Source: Actinocrispum wychmicini
GTDB taxonomy: Bacteria > Actinomycetota > Actinomycetes > Mycobacteriales > Pseudonocardiaceae
Length of the DNA: 64,000 bases
Reading direction: 5' to 3'
Assembly: GCF_004345645.1 (NCBI RefSeq)
Contig: NZ_SLWS01000002.1
Location: forward strand, 248,001 to 312,000
The translations under genes were made by a program, and so were the position numbers. Of this stretch, positions 50,341-58,240 are shown piece by piece; position 1 is the stretch's first letter; every line of letters starts with the position of its first letter. The notes beneath the pieces were generated by a model that saw only the letters and a program-made list of their open reading frames with translations, did no database searches and was not told the DNA's origin.

Positions 50341-51588
50341 ATGGCGGTTTCGTTCGCACGTCGAGTATGGGTACCGGCCGTCGCGGCGGTGGCGTTGGCC
50401 GCTGGGACGACCGCGCCCGCCAACGCCGGACAACCCGGCCTGGACCGGACCGGCCTTGACCAGCCCGGGTTGGACCGGGCGCTGGCCGCGGTTCACGAGG
50501 CCGGGATGCCCGGGATCTACGCCGAGGTCCGGGACGGGTGGCGGACCTGGCGGGGCGCGTCCGGGGTGGCCGACACGGCCACCGGCAGGCCGGTCCGGCC
50601 GAATCTCGAGCACCGCGTTGGCAGTATCACCAAGACGTTCGTCGCCACCGGCCTGTTGCAGCAGGTCGCCGCCGGCCGGATTGTTCTGGACGCCCCGATC
50701 GGCCGCTACCTCCCCGCCCTGGTGCCGGGCGAGCGGGGCCAGCAGATCACGGTACGGATGCTGCTCAACCACACCAGCCTCATCAACGAACACACCGACG
50801 CGCTGTGGAGCGGCCCGGACGACATCGACCAAACCCGGTTGACCACCCACGCACCGGAGAAACTGGTGGAGATCGGGCTGCGGATGACGCCGGCGGCGGG
50901 CACGCTCGGCAGCACGCACGCTTACTCCAACACCAACTACATCATCATCGGACTGTTGCTGGAGAAGGTCACCGGGCAACCGGTCCGGGACTACCTGACT
51001 CGCAACGTGATCCGCGCGGCGGGCATCGGGCACACCACGTACTTCCCCGGCACCGACCCGTACATCCGCGGTCCGCACTCCCGGGCCTACGAGTCGATGT
51101 ACGGCCACTGGAACCCGCCGAAGGACTTCACCGTCGACAACATGTCCTGGGCAGGCATGGCCGGCGAGCTAGTGTCCACAATGGATGATCTGAACCGGTT
51201 CTACCGCGCACTGTTGCAGGGCAAACTGCTCCCGCCCGCGATGCTGGCCGAGATGAAGAGGACAGTCCCGATCTCGCTCGGCGTGGCGTACGGGCTGGGC
51301 CTGGTCGAGAAGACGTACCCGGGCTGCGGCACGTTCTGGGGACACGGCGGCGGTGTGCTCGGCATGGGCACCACGACATTCACCAGCGGGGACGGCACTC
51401 GCCAGGTCTCAGTGGGGGTCAACTTGCTGCGGTACGAACAACTCGGACCGGACGGTCAACCCGTGCCGAACCCGATCACCGCAGCGTACAACAACCTGCT
51501 CCAGACCGCACTGTGCCCGGGTTCCCCGGCGGCATCGACCCAGGCCACAGCATTCCCAGGGGAAACCATGCTGGCCACCCGCGGCTGA
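50341..51588 (+). CDS. Secreted serine hydrolase, class C beta-lactamase / DD-carboxypeptidase-like
   Basis: 415 residues from the ATG at 50341 (AAGGGAG upstream). Signal peptide at about 1-29 (APANA-G). Penicillin-binding fold: Ser95-x-x-Lys98 in GSITK, Tyr-Ser-Asn at 195-197 (AYSNTN), and HGG at 335-337 in place of KTG. This set fits R61-like DD-peptidases and esterases secreted by actinomycetes. Two Cys (GCGTF and ALCPG) may form a disulfide. It could trim peptidoglycan or cleave a beta-lactam or ester. A terminator follows. Confidence 0.9.
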   Translation: MAVSFARRVWVPAVAAVALAAGTTAPANAGQPGLDRTGLDQPGLDRALAAVHEAGMPGIYAEVRDGWRTWRGASGVADTATGRPVRPNLEHRVGSITKTFVATGLLQQVAAGRIVLDAPIGRYLPALVPGERGQQITVRMLLNHTSLINEHTDALWSGPDDIDQTRLTTHAPEKLVEIGLRMTPAAGTLGSTHAYSNTNYIIIGLLLEKVTGQPVRDYLTRNVIRAAGIGHTTYFPGTDPYIRGPHSRAYESMYGHWNPPKDFTVDNMSWAGMAGELVSTMDDLNRFYRALLQGKLLPPAMLAEMKRTVPISLGVAYGLGLVEKTYPGCGTFWGHGGGVLGMGTTTFTSGDGTRQVSVGVNLLRYEQLGPDGQPVPNPITAAYNNLLQTALCPGSPAASTQATAFPGETMLATRG

Positions 51589-51602
51589 CAGCACACCGCC
51601 CA

Positions 51603-51638
51603 GGGGGCGTCGCCGGCCCGGCCGCCGGTGACGCCCCC
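51603..51638 (+). terminator. Hairpin terminator of the serine hydrolase gene
   Basis: GGGGGCGTC (51603-51611) pairs with GACGCCCCC (51630-51638), and the stem continues inward as GCCGGC/GCCGGT with one wobble. It lies 15 bases after the stop. Confidence 0.75.
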
Positions 51639-51905
51639 GGGTCCATGAGGGAGCGCGGCTTTGTCGCGGCAGCCCGACGCCACCAAGCCCGCGCCCGCTG
51701 GTTCCACCACCGCACTCGACTACGCCGCGACCAGCAAACATAGCCCCACTCGGAAGTGCGGCTGCCGTACCAGGCAGGCCGGCCTTACGCCACGATGTCG
51801 CGTGCCGGAAACGGGACTCGCCAGTTGCGGGCGCGACCTTGGCATTGCCCCGTTGCGGCACGCGACATCGTCTGTGCGGCTGGTATCGACCTGCCGAGCC
51901 CAGCC
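51639..51905. other. Intergenic, nothing recognised
   Basis: Remaining part of a 317-base gap between the serine hydrolase and the convergent glycine-zipper peptide gene. The frames present are short and look like antisense noise. Confidence 0.4.
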
Positions 51906-52112
51906 TCAGTCCTCGATCGCCTCCTCGATGGCGTTGTTGACCAGTGCTCCGGCGATGAAGCCCACTCCGGCGCCGATGATCGCACCGGCCGGTCCGCCCG
52001 CGACGAAGCCGAGTGCGGCCCCGCCCTTGACGCCGGCGGCGTAACCGGCGGCCGCACCGGCCGTGGTCGACACGCCCTCGATGATGATCTCCTCGGTGGT
52101 CCGCTTAGGCAC
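51906..52112 (-). CDS. Glycine-zipper membrane peptide
   Basis: 68 residues from a GTG (complement of 52110-52112) preceded by GGAGGGGG. After a short charged head (MPKRTTEEII) come two hydrophobic Gly/Ala-rich stretches with GxxxG spacing (AAGYAAGVKGGAALGFVAGG; AGAIIGAGVGFIAGAL) and an acidic tail. This is the pattern of glycine-zipper proteins and of leaderless or circular bacteriocins, which insert in membranes. It lies 111 bases after a membrane protein gene of the two-component operon. A bacteriocin role is a guess; a lipid-bilayer structural role is equally possible. Confidence 0.7.
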   Translation of the reverse strand: MPKRTTEEIIIEGVSTTAGAAAGYAAGVKGGAALGFVAGGPAGAIIGAGVGFIAGALVNNAIEEAIED

Positions 52113-52223
52113 GTTCCCCCTCCTATCTCAGCAACTGGTTCGTTGTCGGTGAACCATCACGGTTCACACGATGCACCGAACCGCGCGGCCGAGGCAGGGA
52201 AAACTCCGCACCACATCAGACGG

Positions 52224-52850
52224 TCAACCGGACGTCGCCCGCAGGCTGATGGAATCCGCTGGCCAAGGGCGGGGCACGGGCCGCAACCGGCGCCAGTCGA
52301 AGGGCGGATGCCCGAGCCTGGGATGCCGCCGGTCGTGCAGGTGCAGGAGGATCCAGCCGGCCCCGCACCCGAGGATGATCACCTTGCCCAGCGCCGCGAG
52401 GACAGGCCGATCGCCAAGTGGGGCACCAAGACCGGCGACAGCGGTGACCGTGACCAGGGTGCCGAACACCGGATACACCGCGAGTTGATGCCAGATCTTG
52501 GTCGGCGCCAACGCCTGGGCCAACGAGTAGTAGTTCAGCCGTGTTTCCGAACGCCATTGCCAGATACCGAAGACCAGCCAACAGCTCGCGACGAGCAGGG
52601 CCGTCTGGGTGGCGGCCAACGACCGGATCAGCCCGGAAAGCTCCCGGGGAACCAGCGCGACACCCACCCCACAGGCCAGGCACAGCAAGGGATCGCCGTA
52701 GATGAGCGCCAGGAACTGGTCGCGTGGCCGGATCACCCGGCGTTCCAAACCGAGTGCCAGCACCACATGCATGCCAGGGGTGATCGCCAACGCCATGGCA
52801 CCGGCCACCAGGGGACCTCGGTCCAGCACGAACAGCAGCGGGCCGGTCAC
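52224..52850 (-). CDS. Polytopic membrane protein, unrecognised
   Basis: 208 residues from a GTG overlapping the response regulator stop (GTGA). About five hydrophobic segments: near 10-32, 45-66, 78-98, 122-142 and 150-168, followed by a basic, Arg/Pro-rich C-terminal tail (DRRHPRLGHPPFDWRRL). No family recognised. As the last gene of a three-gene operon with a histidine kinase and response regulator, it may be the output or part of a sensing complex. Confidence 0.75.
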   Translation of the reverse strand: MTGPLLFVLDRGPLVAGAMALAITPGMHVVLALGLERRVIRPRDQFLALIYGDPLLCLACGVGVALVPRELSGLIRSLAATQTALLVASCWLVFGIWQWRSETRLNYYSLAQALAPTKIWHQLAVYPVFGTLVTVTAVAGLGAPLGDRPVLAALGKVIILGCGAGWILLHLHDRRHPRLGHPPFDWRRLRPVPRPWPADSISLRATSG

Positions 52851-53647
52851 CGTCGTCGCCCCCTACGTCGCTGGACTCCGCGGCTGGCCTCGGTGCTGAC
52901 CCGAACGACTGGTCGCTCCACGACGAGCGCGCGCACCTCAGGATCCTGGAAGAACCGAAAGTGCGTGACCGCGAAGGCGTGCATGGGCGCGAGAAAGTGC
53001 TTCTTCGACCCGTCTCCGTCAGGGAGCACCGAGATGATGGGTGCCCGGCTGTGCAGCGACTGGATCGCCAGCATGGCGTCGTAGTGCTCGGCAAGGAAGT
53101 AGTCGACGGTTCGCGGTGAGACGAACGAGGCCATCGCGATCTCGGTGCGGGTCACGTGGGTGGACAGGTTCTCCCAGATCGTCAGGTCGACAGGACTGCG
53201 CACCAACCCGTCGAGCAACGAAGGACGATCACGGGAACGGTACCGGTCGCCTTCCTTGTCCGTCACCGTCGTCATCCCGGACCGTTGGAAATCATCGACC
53301 AGTTCTCTGATCTCGTCGGCGTTGGCCCGCTTGGAAAGCAGGGTGAGCGGCCGGTAGAACTGGAACGCGGCAAGGAGGAACAGCACCCGGTTGTCCTCGC
53401 TGTCCGCCGAGTAGATCACTGACGGCACGCCGTGCGCGGCAAGGTGGCGCAACGCCGTCAGCCCGGTTTCCGGCGATTCGTAGGAGAAGTCCACGTCAAC
53501 AAAGGCCAGGTCGAAGCGCTGCTCGCGCAAGGCGACGGCCAGAGCGCGCGGGGTCAGCAGCGTGTGCACGTCATGCGCCGTTCCCCTCAACGACTGCGCG
53601 ACGGTGTGCCCGATCTCCAGGATGTCGTCGACCACCACGATCCGCAT
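52847..53647 (-). CDS. Response regulator with C-terminal HTH
   Basis: 266 residues from the ATG at 53647, overlapping the kinase stop (TGATG). The receiver domain is intact: acidic pair Asp7/Asp8 (IVVVDD), phospho-acceptor Asp51 or 53 (LAFVDVDF), Ser80 and Lys106 (LLSKR). Residues about 150-210 form an HTH-like region (VTRTEIAMASFVSPRTVDYF). A long C-terminal part of about 60 residues is not the usual NarL or OmpR type. It regulates together with the kinase encoded directly upstream. Confidence 0.85.
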   Translation of the reverse strand: MRIVVVDDILEIGHTVAQSLRGTAHDVHTLLTPRALAVALREQRFDLAFVDVDFSYESPETGLTALRHLAAHGVPSVIYSADSEDNRVLFLLAAFQFYRPLTLLSKRANADEIRELVDDFQRSGMTTVTDKEGDRYRSRDRPSLLDGLVRSPVDLTIWENLSTHVTRTEIAMASFVSPRTVDYFLAEHYDAMLAIQSLHSRAPIISVLPDGDGSKKHFLAPMHAFAVTHFRFFQDPEVRALVVERPVVRVSTEASRGVQRRRGRRR

Positions 53648-54999
53648 CAGCGTTCCCTCCACCAACCATCGCCACTACGCAGCCTCGTCACGCCATCGTG
53701 CCCCTGCGAGCGCCAATGGGCCTCGACGACGGTCTCGATGCCGGCGCGGTTCCAGGCGATGCCACCGTCCATCATGGACAGACGGGTGTGCAGGAGACCG
53801 AGGCTGCTGTGCGGGGTGTGGTCAGGCGCCTGGGCCGGCCCTTCGCCATCGTCCGCGACCCGGACGCGGGTGCACTCGTCGTCCAGGACACAGTTGACAT
53901 GGACCAGGTTGGCTCCCGCGTTGAGCGCGTTGGTGACCAGGTCCGGCAGTACCCGCCGGGCGATCTGGTAGTCCGCGGCGGACAGGACCAGCGCGGCTGA
54001 ACCCTCGTTCAGCACGCAGCAACCCCGGCGTGGCGACGGCACGATACGCAGCACCGTCTCCCACAGTTGGCTGAACGACCGGGGGCCGGACCGCTCGCCC
54101 GTGGCCAGAACATCCCGCCGCAGCTCCTCGACCCGCATCATGACCTCTCTGGTCAGGCTGCGCACCTCTTCGATGACCGGATCCGACTCGTCGACGTAGC
54201 GCTGCAACAACGTCGCCGAGTTCTTCACCTGGCTGTGCAGGTCGATCGACGTCTCCTGACACTGGATGACGTAGCTGCTTCGCGCGTGGCTGACCGACGC
54301 CCTGAGCAGGACGTCGAACGCACCACGGATCGGGTAGTACAGCAACGGAAGCGCGGACAGCACGAGGACCACGGGTAGCGGCACCCGACCGGCGACATCG
54401 TTGTACGGGAACACGGTGGCCAGCACGATCGCACAGAGAATGACCGGGATCAGCACCCGGAACCGACGCATGCCCCGTGGTGGCGGGAACTTCGTGCTGT
54501 ACCAGCCGGGATCGATCACTGCCTGGAGTACGGCCTCCCACACGTACAGCACGGCGAGGGTGACGCCGAGGATCCTGACCCCGGTCGGCAGGCTCACCAG
54601 CGGGAACGGGCCGACGTAGAGCCAGGTCGCCAGGAACGCACCGGCGCCCTCCAGCAGGCCGGACGCGTCGACCGTGGCCCGCCCCGAGGTGCTGGCCAGA
54701 TGGTCGACCAACCGAGTCAGGCCAGGGATACGGCCGAGGCGGGCCAGCGCTTCGGCGCTGAGATGCGCGAACGCCAGCATCACAGCCGCGGTGGCAAGAA
54801 GCAGTTGTGCCGCCCCGCGCAACGCGTCGCCCGCCGTAGCCGCCAGCAGGGTTGTCCACATCCCGGCCAGCAGAAGGGTGCGGATCCAGCAACCGGCGCG
54901 CCAGATCGGCCCGGCGGCACGCACCGCCGTACTGAACATCGCTTGCTCTGGCCCGAATACCCGCACGACCCTCCCGGTGGTTGTCTGGATAGTCGTCAA
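53647..54999 (-). CDS. Membrane histidine kinase with atypical H-box
   Basis: 450 residues if the TTG at 54999 is used; an ATG at 54939 (MFSTAVRAAG) is the alternative. About six membrane helices lie between 35 and 250. They are followed by a helical dimerisation region (DLHSQVKNSATLLQRYVDE, with a His candidate) and an HATPase domain: the N box LPDLVTNALNAGANL, the G1 box VADDGEG, and a final SSLGLLHTRLSMMDGGI. This looks like the NarX/LiaS side of the family with a degenerate core. It is coupled to the response regulator by TGATG. Its 5' end runs into the methyltransferase frame. Confidence 0.82.
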   Translation of the reverse strand: MTTIQTTTGRVVRVFGPEQAMFSTAVRAAGPIWRAGCWIRTLLLAGMWTTLLAATAGDALRGAAQLLLATAAVMLAFAHLSAEALARLGRIPGLTRLVDHLASTSGRATVDASGLLEGAGAFLATWLYVGPFPLVSLPTGVRILGVTLAVLYVWEAVLQAVIDPGWYSTKFPPPRGMRRFRVLIPVILCAIVLATVFPYNDVAGRVPLPVVLVLSALPLLYYPIRGAFDVLLRASVSHARSSYVIQCQETSIDLHSQVKNSATLLQRYVDESDPVIEEVRSLTREVMMRVEELRRDVLATGERSGPRSFSQLWETVLRIVPSPRRGCCVLNEGSAALVLSAADYQIARRVLPDLVTNALNAGANLVHVNCVLDDECTRVRVADDGEGPAQAPDHTPHSSLGLLHTRLSMMDGGIAWNRAGIETVVEAHWRSQGHDGVTRLRSGDGWWRER

Positions 55000-55783
55000 C
55001 CATGGCCGGCGTATTGGGGTCTGTTTCCCAGACCGACACGTGTTTGGTGCTCTCAGCCGTGAGCTCCGAGCGGTCCCAGTCCGCCCAGCGGTACTTCAGG
55101 CTCATCCCGGCGATGCGCGCCATCAGGTCCATCTCGGCCGGCCAGGCATACCGGAAGGGAATACGGCGGAACCGCCCCGTCCCGTCCGGGGACACGGTGA
55201 CGTGGTTCGACGTGAACTCCTGCCTGACGACGTCGTACTGGTCGAACCCGACATAGCCGCCGCCGGCGCCGGGCGCCACCGCGAACGGGACAGTGTCCTG
55301 CCCGGGCGGTAGGCGACGCAGGTCCGGCAGGCCCACCTCGACCAGGAACAACCCGCCCGGCCGCAGGTGCGCGGCCGCATTGCGGAAGACGTCGACCTGC
55401 CCGTCCTGTGTGGTCACGTTGCTGATCGTGTTGAACACCAGATAGACCAGCGAGAACTGCCCGGCCACCCGCGTCGTCGTCATATCGCCGATGGTGACCT
55501 CGACCGCGTCGCCACCCGGCTTGCCCGCGATCCGCGCCGCCATCGACCGGCTCAACTCGATGCCACTCACCGGCACGCCGCGAGCAGCCAGCGGCACGGC
55601 GATCCGCCCGGTCCCGACGGCGAACTCGAGTACCGGGCCGTCAGCCAAGTCTTCGAGTACGTCCACCGCGGGCGTCACCACCGCGGGCACGTTCGCGCCA
55701 CCCGGGGCGTCATAGCCCGCGGCCACGCTCTCGGGGAACCAACCGTCCGCCGGGTCATCTCCCGTATTCGCCTTATCGATCAC
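55000..55783 (-). CDS. SAM-dependent methyltransferase, class I, reading frame without its own stop
   Basis: Read from the GTG at 55783 (no Shine-Dalgarno; possibly leaderless). Motif I is VLEFAVGTGRIAVPLA (51-66), with the acidic residue of motif II in GIELS and motif post-II in GDMTTTRV. The C-terminal region (DLMARIAGMSLKYRWADW, then STKHVSVWE) matches the end of ordinary methyltransferases, and about 252 residues is the usual length. The frame then runs on with no stop to 53822, over the kinase gene. So a stop has been lost, or a frameshift near 55020 has joined two genes; a one-base shift would put it in frame with the kinase. Substrate unknown. Confidence 0.7.
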
Positions 55784-55800
55784 GGTTACCAACGCTACGC

Positions 55801-55965
55801 CGGCGAACGTGAACCTTCGACGGCGTTGAGTTCCTCGAAGATGCCGATGGCTTCTTCGACGCACGCTCTGGCCTCTGCGATCCGGCGCCGGCCGATCAGC
55901 GCCTTGGCCTGGTTGACCAGGGCTTCGCCTTCGCCGAAGCGGACCCCGTGAACGGGCCGGCAGCC
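55801..55965 (-). pseudogene. TPR-repeat fragment of a larger regulator
   Basis: The reading VRFGEGEALVNQAKALIGR then RRIAEARACVEEAIGIFEEL resembles one TPR pair of NB-ARC/SARP-type proteins (xAxxxxxxxxxAxxxxxxAIxIFxEL). No start or remainder of such a protein is present on either side. It is probably a gene remnant between the methyltransferase and the next gene. Confidence 0.35.
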
Positions 55966-56116
55966 ACCAGCTGATGGCGGCGCGGACGGCGAGGCGGGTC
56001 TTGCCCGCCCTTGTGCCCACCCACGACGATCTCCCCACAGTTTCCTGCCGCTGGGACGCTGTGGACACCGGTCCGTTGATCGTCCTAGGGCACGAAAAAC
56101 CGTCGGAAAACCCTGG

Positions 56117-56599
56117 TCAGACCAGGCCGGCGAAGCTGTCGGCGAGGTAGGCGACGCGGGCCGGCTCGTCACGGGCGGACCGCAGGTAGCGCAACCAGGC
56201 CTGCTGCTCGTGGCACACCGCGCCCAACTCCCACACGCAGTACGTGGCGTGGTGCGGCCGCTGTGGCACGATCTCGAAGGGGCCGCCGTCGGCGGCGAAC
56301 ACGGTCTCCCACAGTTCGTTCTCGTTCCGCCAGGTGTTCAGAATGAGAAAGTGGAAACTCGGTCCGCATCGGTGCAACACAACGAAGCCCAGCGGGCCGG
56401 CACCGTCGAGCTCGGCCGAGCACAGGAACTCCCTCGCCTGCTCGGCGACGGTCGGATCAACGCCCTGCGCCGGTCTGGCGATGTCGTACCACTTCAACCG
56501 GCCTGCCGGCAGGTCCAGTTGCGGCCCTGGGGTGATCAGTTTGTCCGCGTGGACGTAGTCGGCGGCAACGGCATCGGCGGATATGGCGTGTGCGGTCAT
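56117..56599 (-). CDS. Conserved hypothetical protein
   Basis: 160 residues from the ATG at 56599 (CGGAGGAAG upstream). A soluble, compact alpha/beta protein with many aromatics (KWYDIARPAQGVDP; FVVLHRCGPSFHFLIL; WRNENELWETVF). I do not recognise the family; it could be a small binding protein of an actinobacterial house-keeping type. It lies in the same direction as the GlnX-like gene, 96 bases after it. Confidence 0.75.
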   Translation of the reverse strand: MTAHAISADAVAADYVHADKLITPGPQLDLPAGRLKWYDIARPAQGVDPTVAEQAREFLCSAELDGAGPLGFVVLHRCGPSFHFLILNTWRNENELWETVFAADGGPFEIVPQRPHHATYCVWELGAVCHEQQAWLRYLRSARDEPARVAYLADSFAGLV

Positions 56600-56695
56600 T
56601 CTTCCTCCGGATCTTCCCCAGCGACCCAGTCGCCAGCGCCAGTCGTTGGACACCCTATTCCCAGTGCGCGGTGCCGAACAGATGGATCAGGGCCT

Positions 56696-58129
56696 TCAGC
56701 GGTACTCGACGACTCTGCGCCATACTCCGGCTCCTACCAGTAGCGTCACGGCCACCGGCAGCCCGAGTGGGACGAGGTCGCCCCATCCGGTCAGTTCGCC
56801 GTCCGCGTCCCGGATCGCGGTGTCGAACGCCTGCTGGTTGACGTCGATGACGGCGACCAGTGCGTTGTCGTACTGGGCGAAGTCGTAGTTGGAGTTGCCC
56901 GGTGTGGTGCCGATCCCGAACGCGATCGCCCCGCGCAGGTCTCCCCTGGCGGCCATGGCCCTGATGTGCCGGTCGTCCCGTTGGTACTGCTGGAAGGCGG
57001 TCAGCATCCGTTCGGCGGCGGCTCGTTCGCCGGGGAAGGTGATGTTGTGCAGCTCCGCGCCGAAGTAGCCGCCGAACCCCACGTCGGTGTGGTCGGCCCG
57101 ATAGTCCCGTAGGGCGGCGTCGAAGCGGTCGTCGAAGTCGTTGACTCCGGCGTCGAGCAACGTCACCAGCGACAGTGTTTTGTCCACAAAGGTCCGTTCG
57201 TACTGGGCCGTGCGGAAGGGGTCGACCAGGTAACGGCTCTCGTCGGCGTTGGCGTCATAGCCGACCGACCGCGCCTGGGACAGGGCGATGATCGAGTCGA
57301 AGGCGTCGGCCTTGGCCACTTTCAGGTCACGTGCCTCGGCCGACAGGGCGGTCGATCCCACGACCACGGTGCCGCCGACGAGGATGGTCGCGAGCAGGAT
57401 CGCCGGATTGAGGCGACGCCGTAACCGGGCACGGAGGAACACCTGCAGCCCGACGAGCGCGACGACCAGCAGGCCACCTGTGCCCCACAGCCAGCCGCGT
57501 GCTTCAGTCGCGCCGTCGTGTTTGTCCTGGTAGGTCTGGTTGAGCAGGTCATGGTTGGTGGTCGTCAGGTCACGGACCTCGCGCAGGATGTCCCGCATCA
57601 GGTCGGTGGCTTCGCGGTGCCGTTGGAGGGCCGCCGTCGACGGCCGGCCTGCCGGGCTGTTGTCGCGTTCGTTCAGCAAGGTGGTCTGGCCGGCCAGCGA
57701 TTCGTAGCAGCCCAGGCGGTCGAGGATGTCCGCAACCTTCTTGTCGGTCGGGTCGCCAGCCGCGATCCGCTGGAGTGCGGCGGTGGCCTCGGTCCGGCGT
57801 TGTTGATAAAGGTCCAGCGCCTCCCGGCGGTTGCCTGCCATGGCGGGTTCGCCGCCGGCGAGCAGCACGTTGGCCAGTTGGGCGTCCATGTCGCTGAGCG
57901 CGAAGTAGAGTCCGGTGGTCGCGGCGACCTGCGGCGCGGCCTCGCGGCCGATGACCCGCACGCCTTCCCGGACCGAACTGGTCACAGCGCTGACGAACGC
58001 GCCCAGCACGACGGCCAGGACCACACAGGCGCCGGAGAGTGTGATGATCCAGGTCGGCGTTTCCCAGCGGTAGCTGGATAATCGACGAAGGCCCGGCTCA
58101 GCGGCCGGGCGGACGAGCGTGGTCGCCAC
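56696..58129 (-). CDS. GlnX-like four-helix sensor membrane protein
   Basis: 477 residues from a GTG at 58129 (GAGGGGGAC upstream). One helix at about 28-50, then a long extracytoplasmic helical region (55-210) rich in Asp/Arg/Leu, two adjacent helices at about 218-240 and 246-265, a second extracytoplasmic helical region (270-445), and a last helix at about 455-472. Two four-helix-bundle sensors linked by a pair of helices is the layout of GlnX of the mycobacterial PknG-GlnX-GlnH system. GlnH and PknG homologues are not encoded here, so the name is only by architecture. Confidence 0.65.
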   Translation of the reverse strand: MATTLVRPAAEPGLRRLSSYRWETPTWIITLSGACVVLAVVLGAFVSAVTSSVREGVRVIGREAAPQVAATTGLYFALSDMDAQLANVLLAGGEPAMAGNRREALDLYQQRRTEATAALQRIAAGDPTDKKVADILDRLGCYESLAGQTTLLNERDNSPAGRPSTAALQRHREATDLMRDILREVRDLTTTNHDLLNQTYQDKHDGATEARGWLWGTGGLLVVALVGLQVFLRARLRRRLNPAILLATILVGGTVVVGSTALSAEARDLKVAKADAFDSIIALSQARSVGYDANADESRYLVDPFRTAQYERTFVDKTLSLVTLLDAGVNDFDDRFDAALRDYRADHTDVGFGGYFGAELHNITFPGERAAAERMLTAFQQYQRDDRHIRAMAARGDLRGAIAFGIGTTPGNSNYDFAQYDNALVAVIDVNQQAFDTAIRDADGELTGWGDLVPLGLPVAVTLLVGAGVWRRVVEYR

Positions 58130-58240
58130 AGGTCCCCCTCAGTTGTGACGCGATCAGTCAACTGGAGAGTGGGCACTGACGACCGCCGGATTGACGCGGT
58201 CCTTACGCCCAGAAGCGCCGGATTGACGGCATCACAACGG

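Noticed and set aside
50341..51588. True beta-lactamase resistance gene
   Set aside because: The Ser-x-x-Lys, Tyr-Ser-Asn and His-Gly-Gly set is shared by DD-peptidases and esterases; nothing in the sequence argues for beta-lactam hydrolysis in particular.
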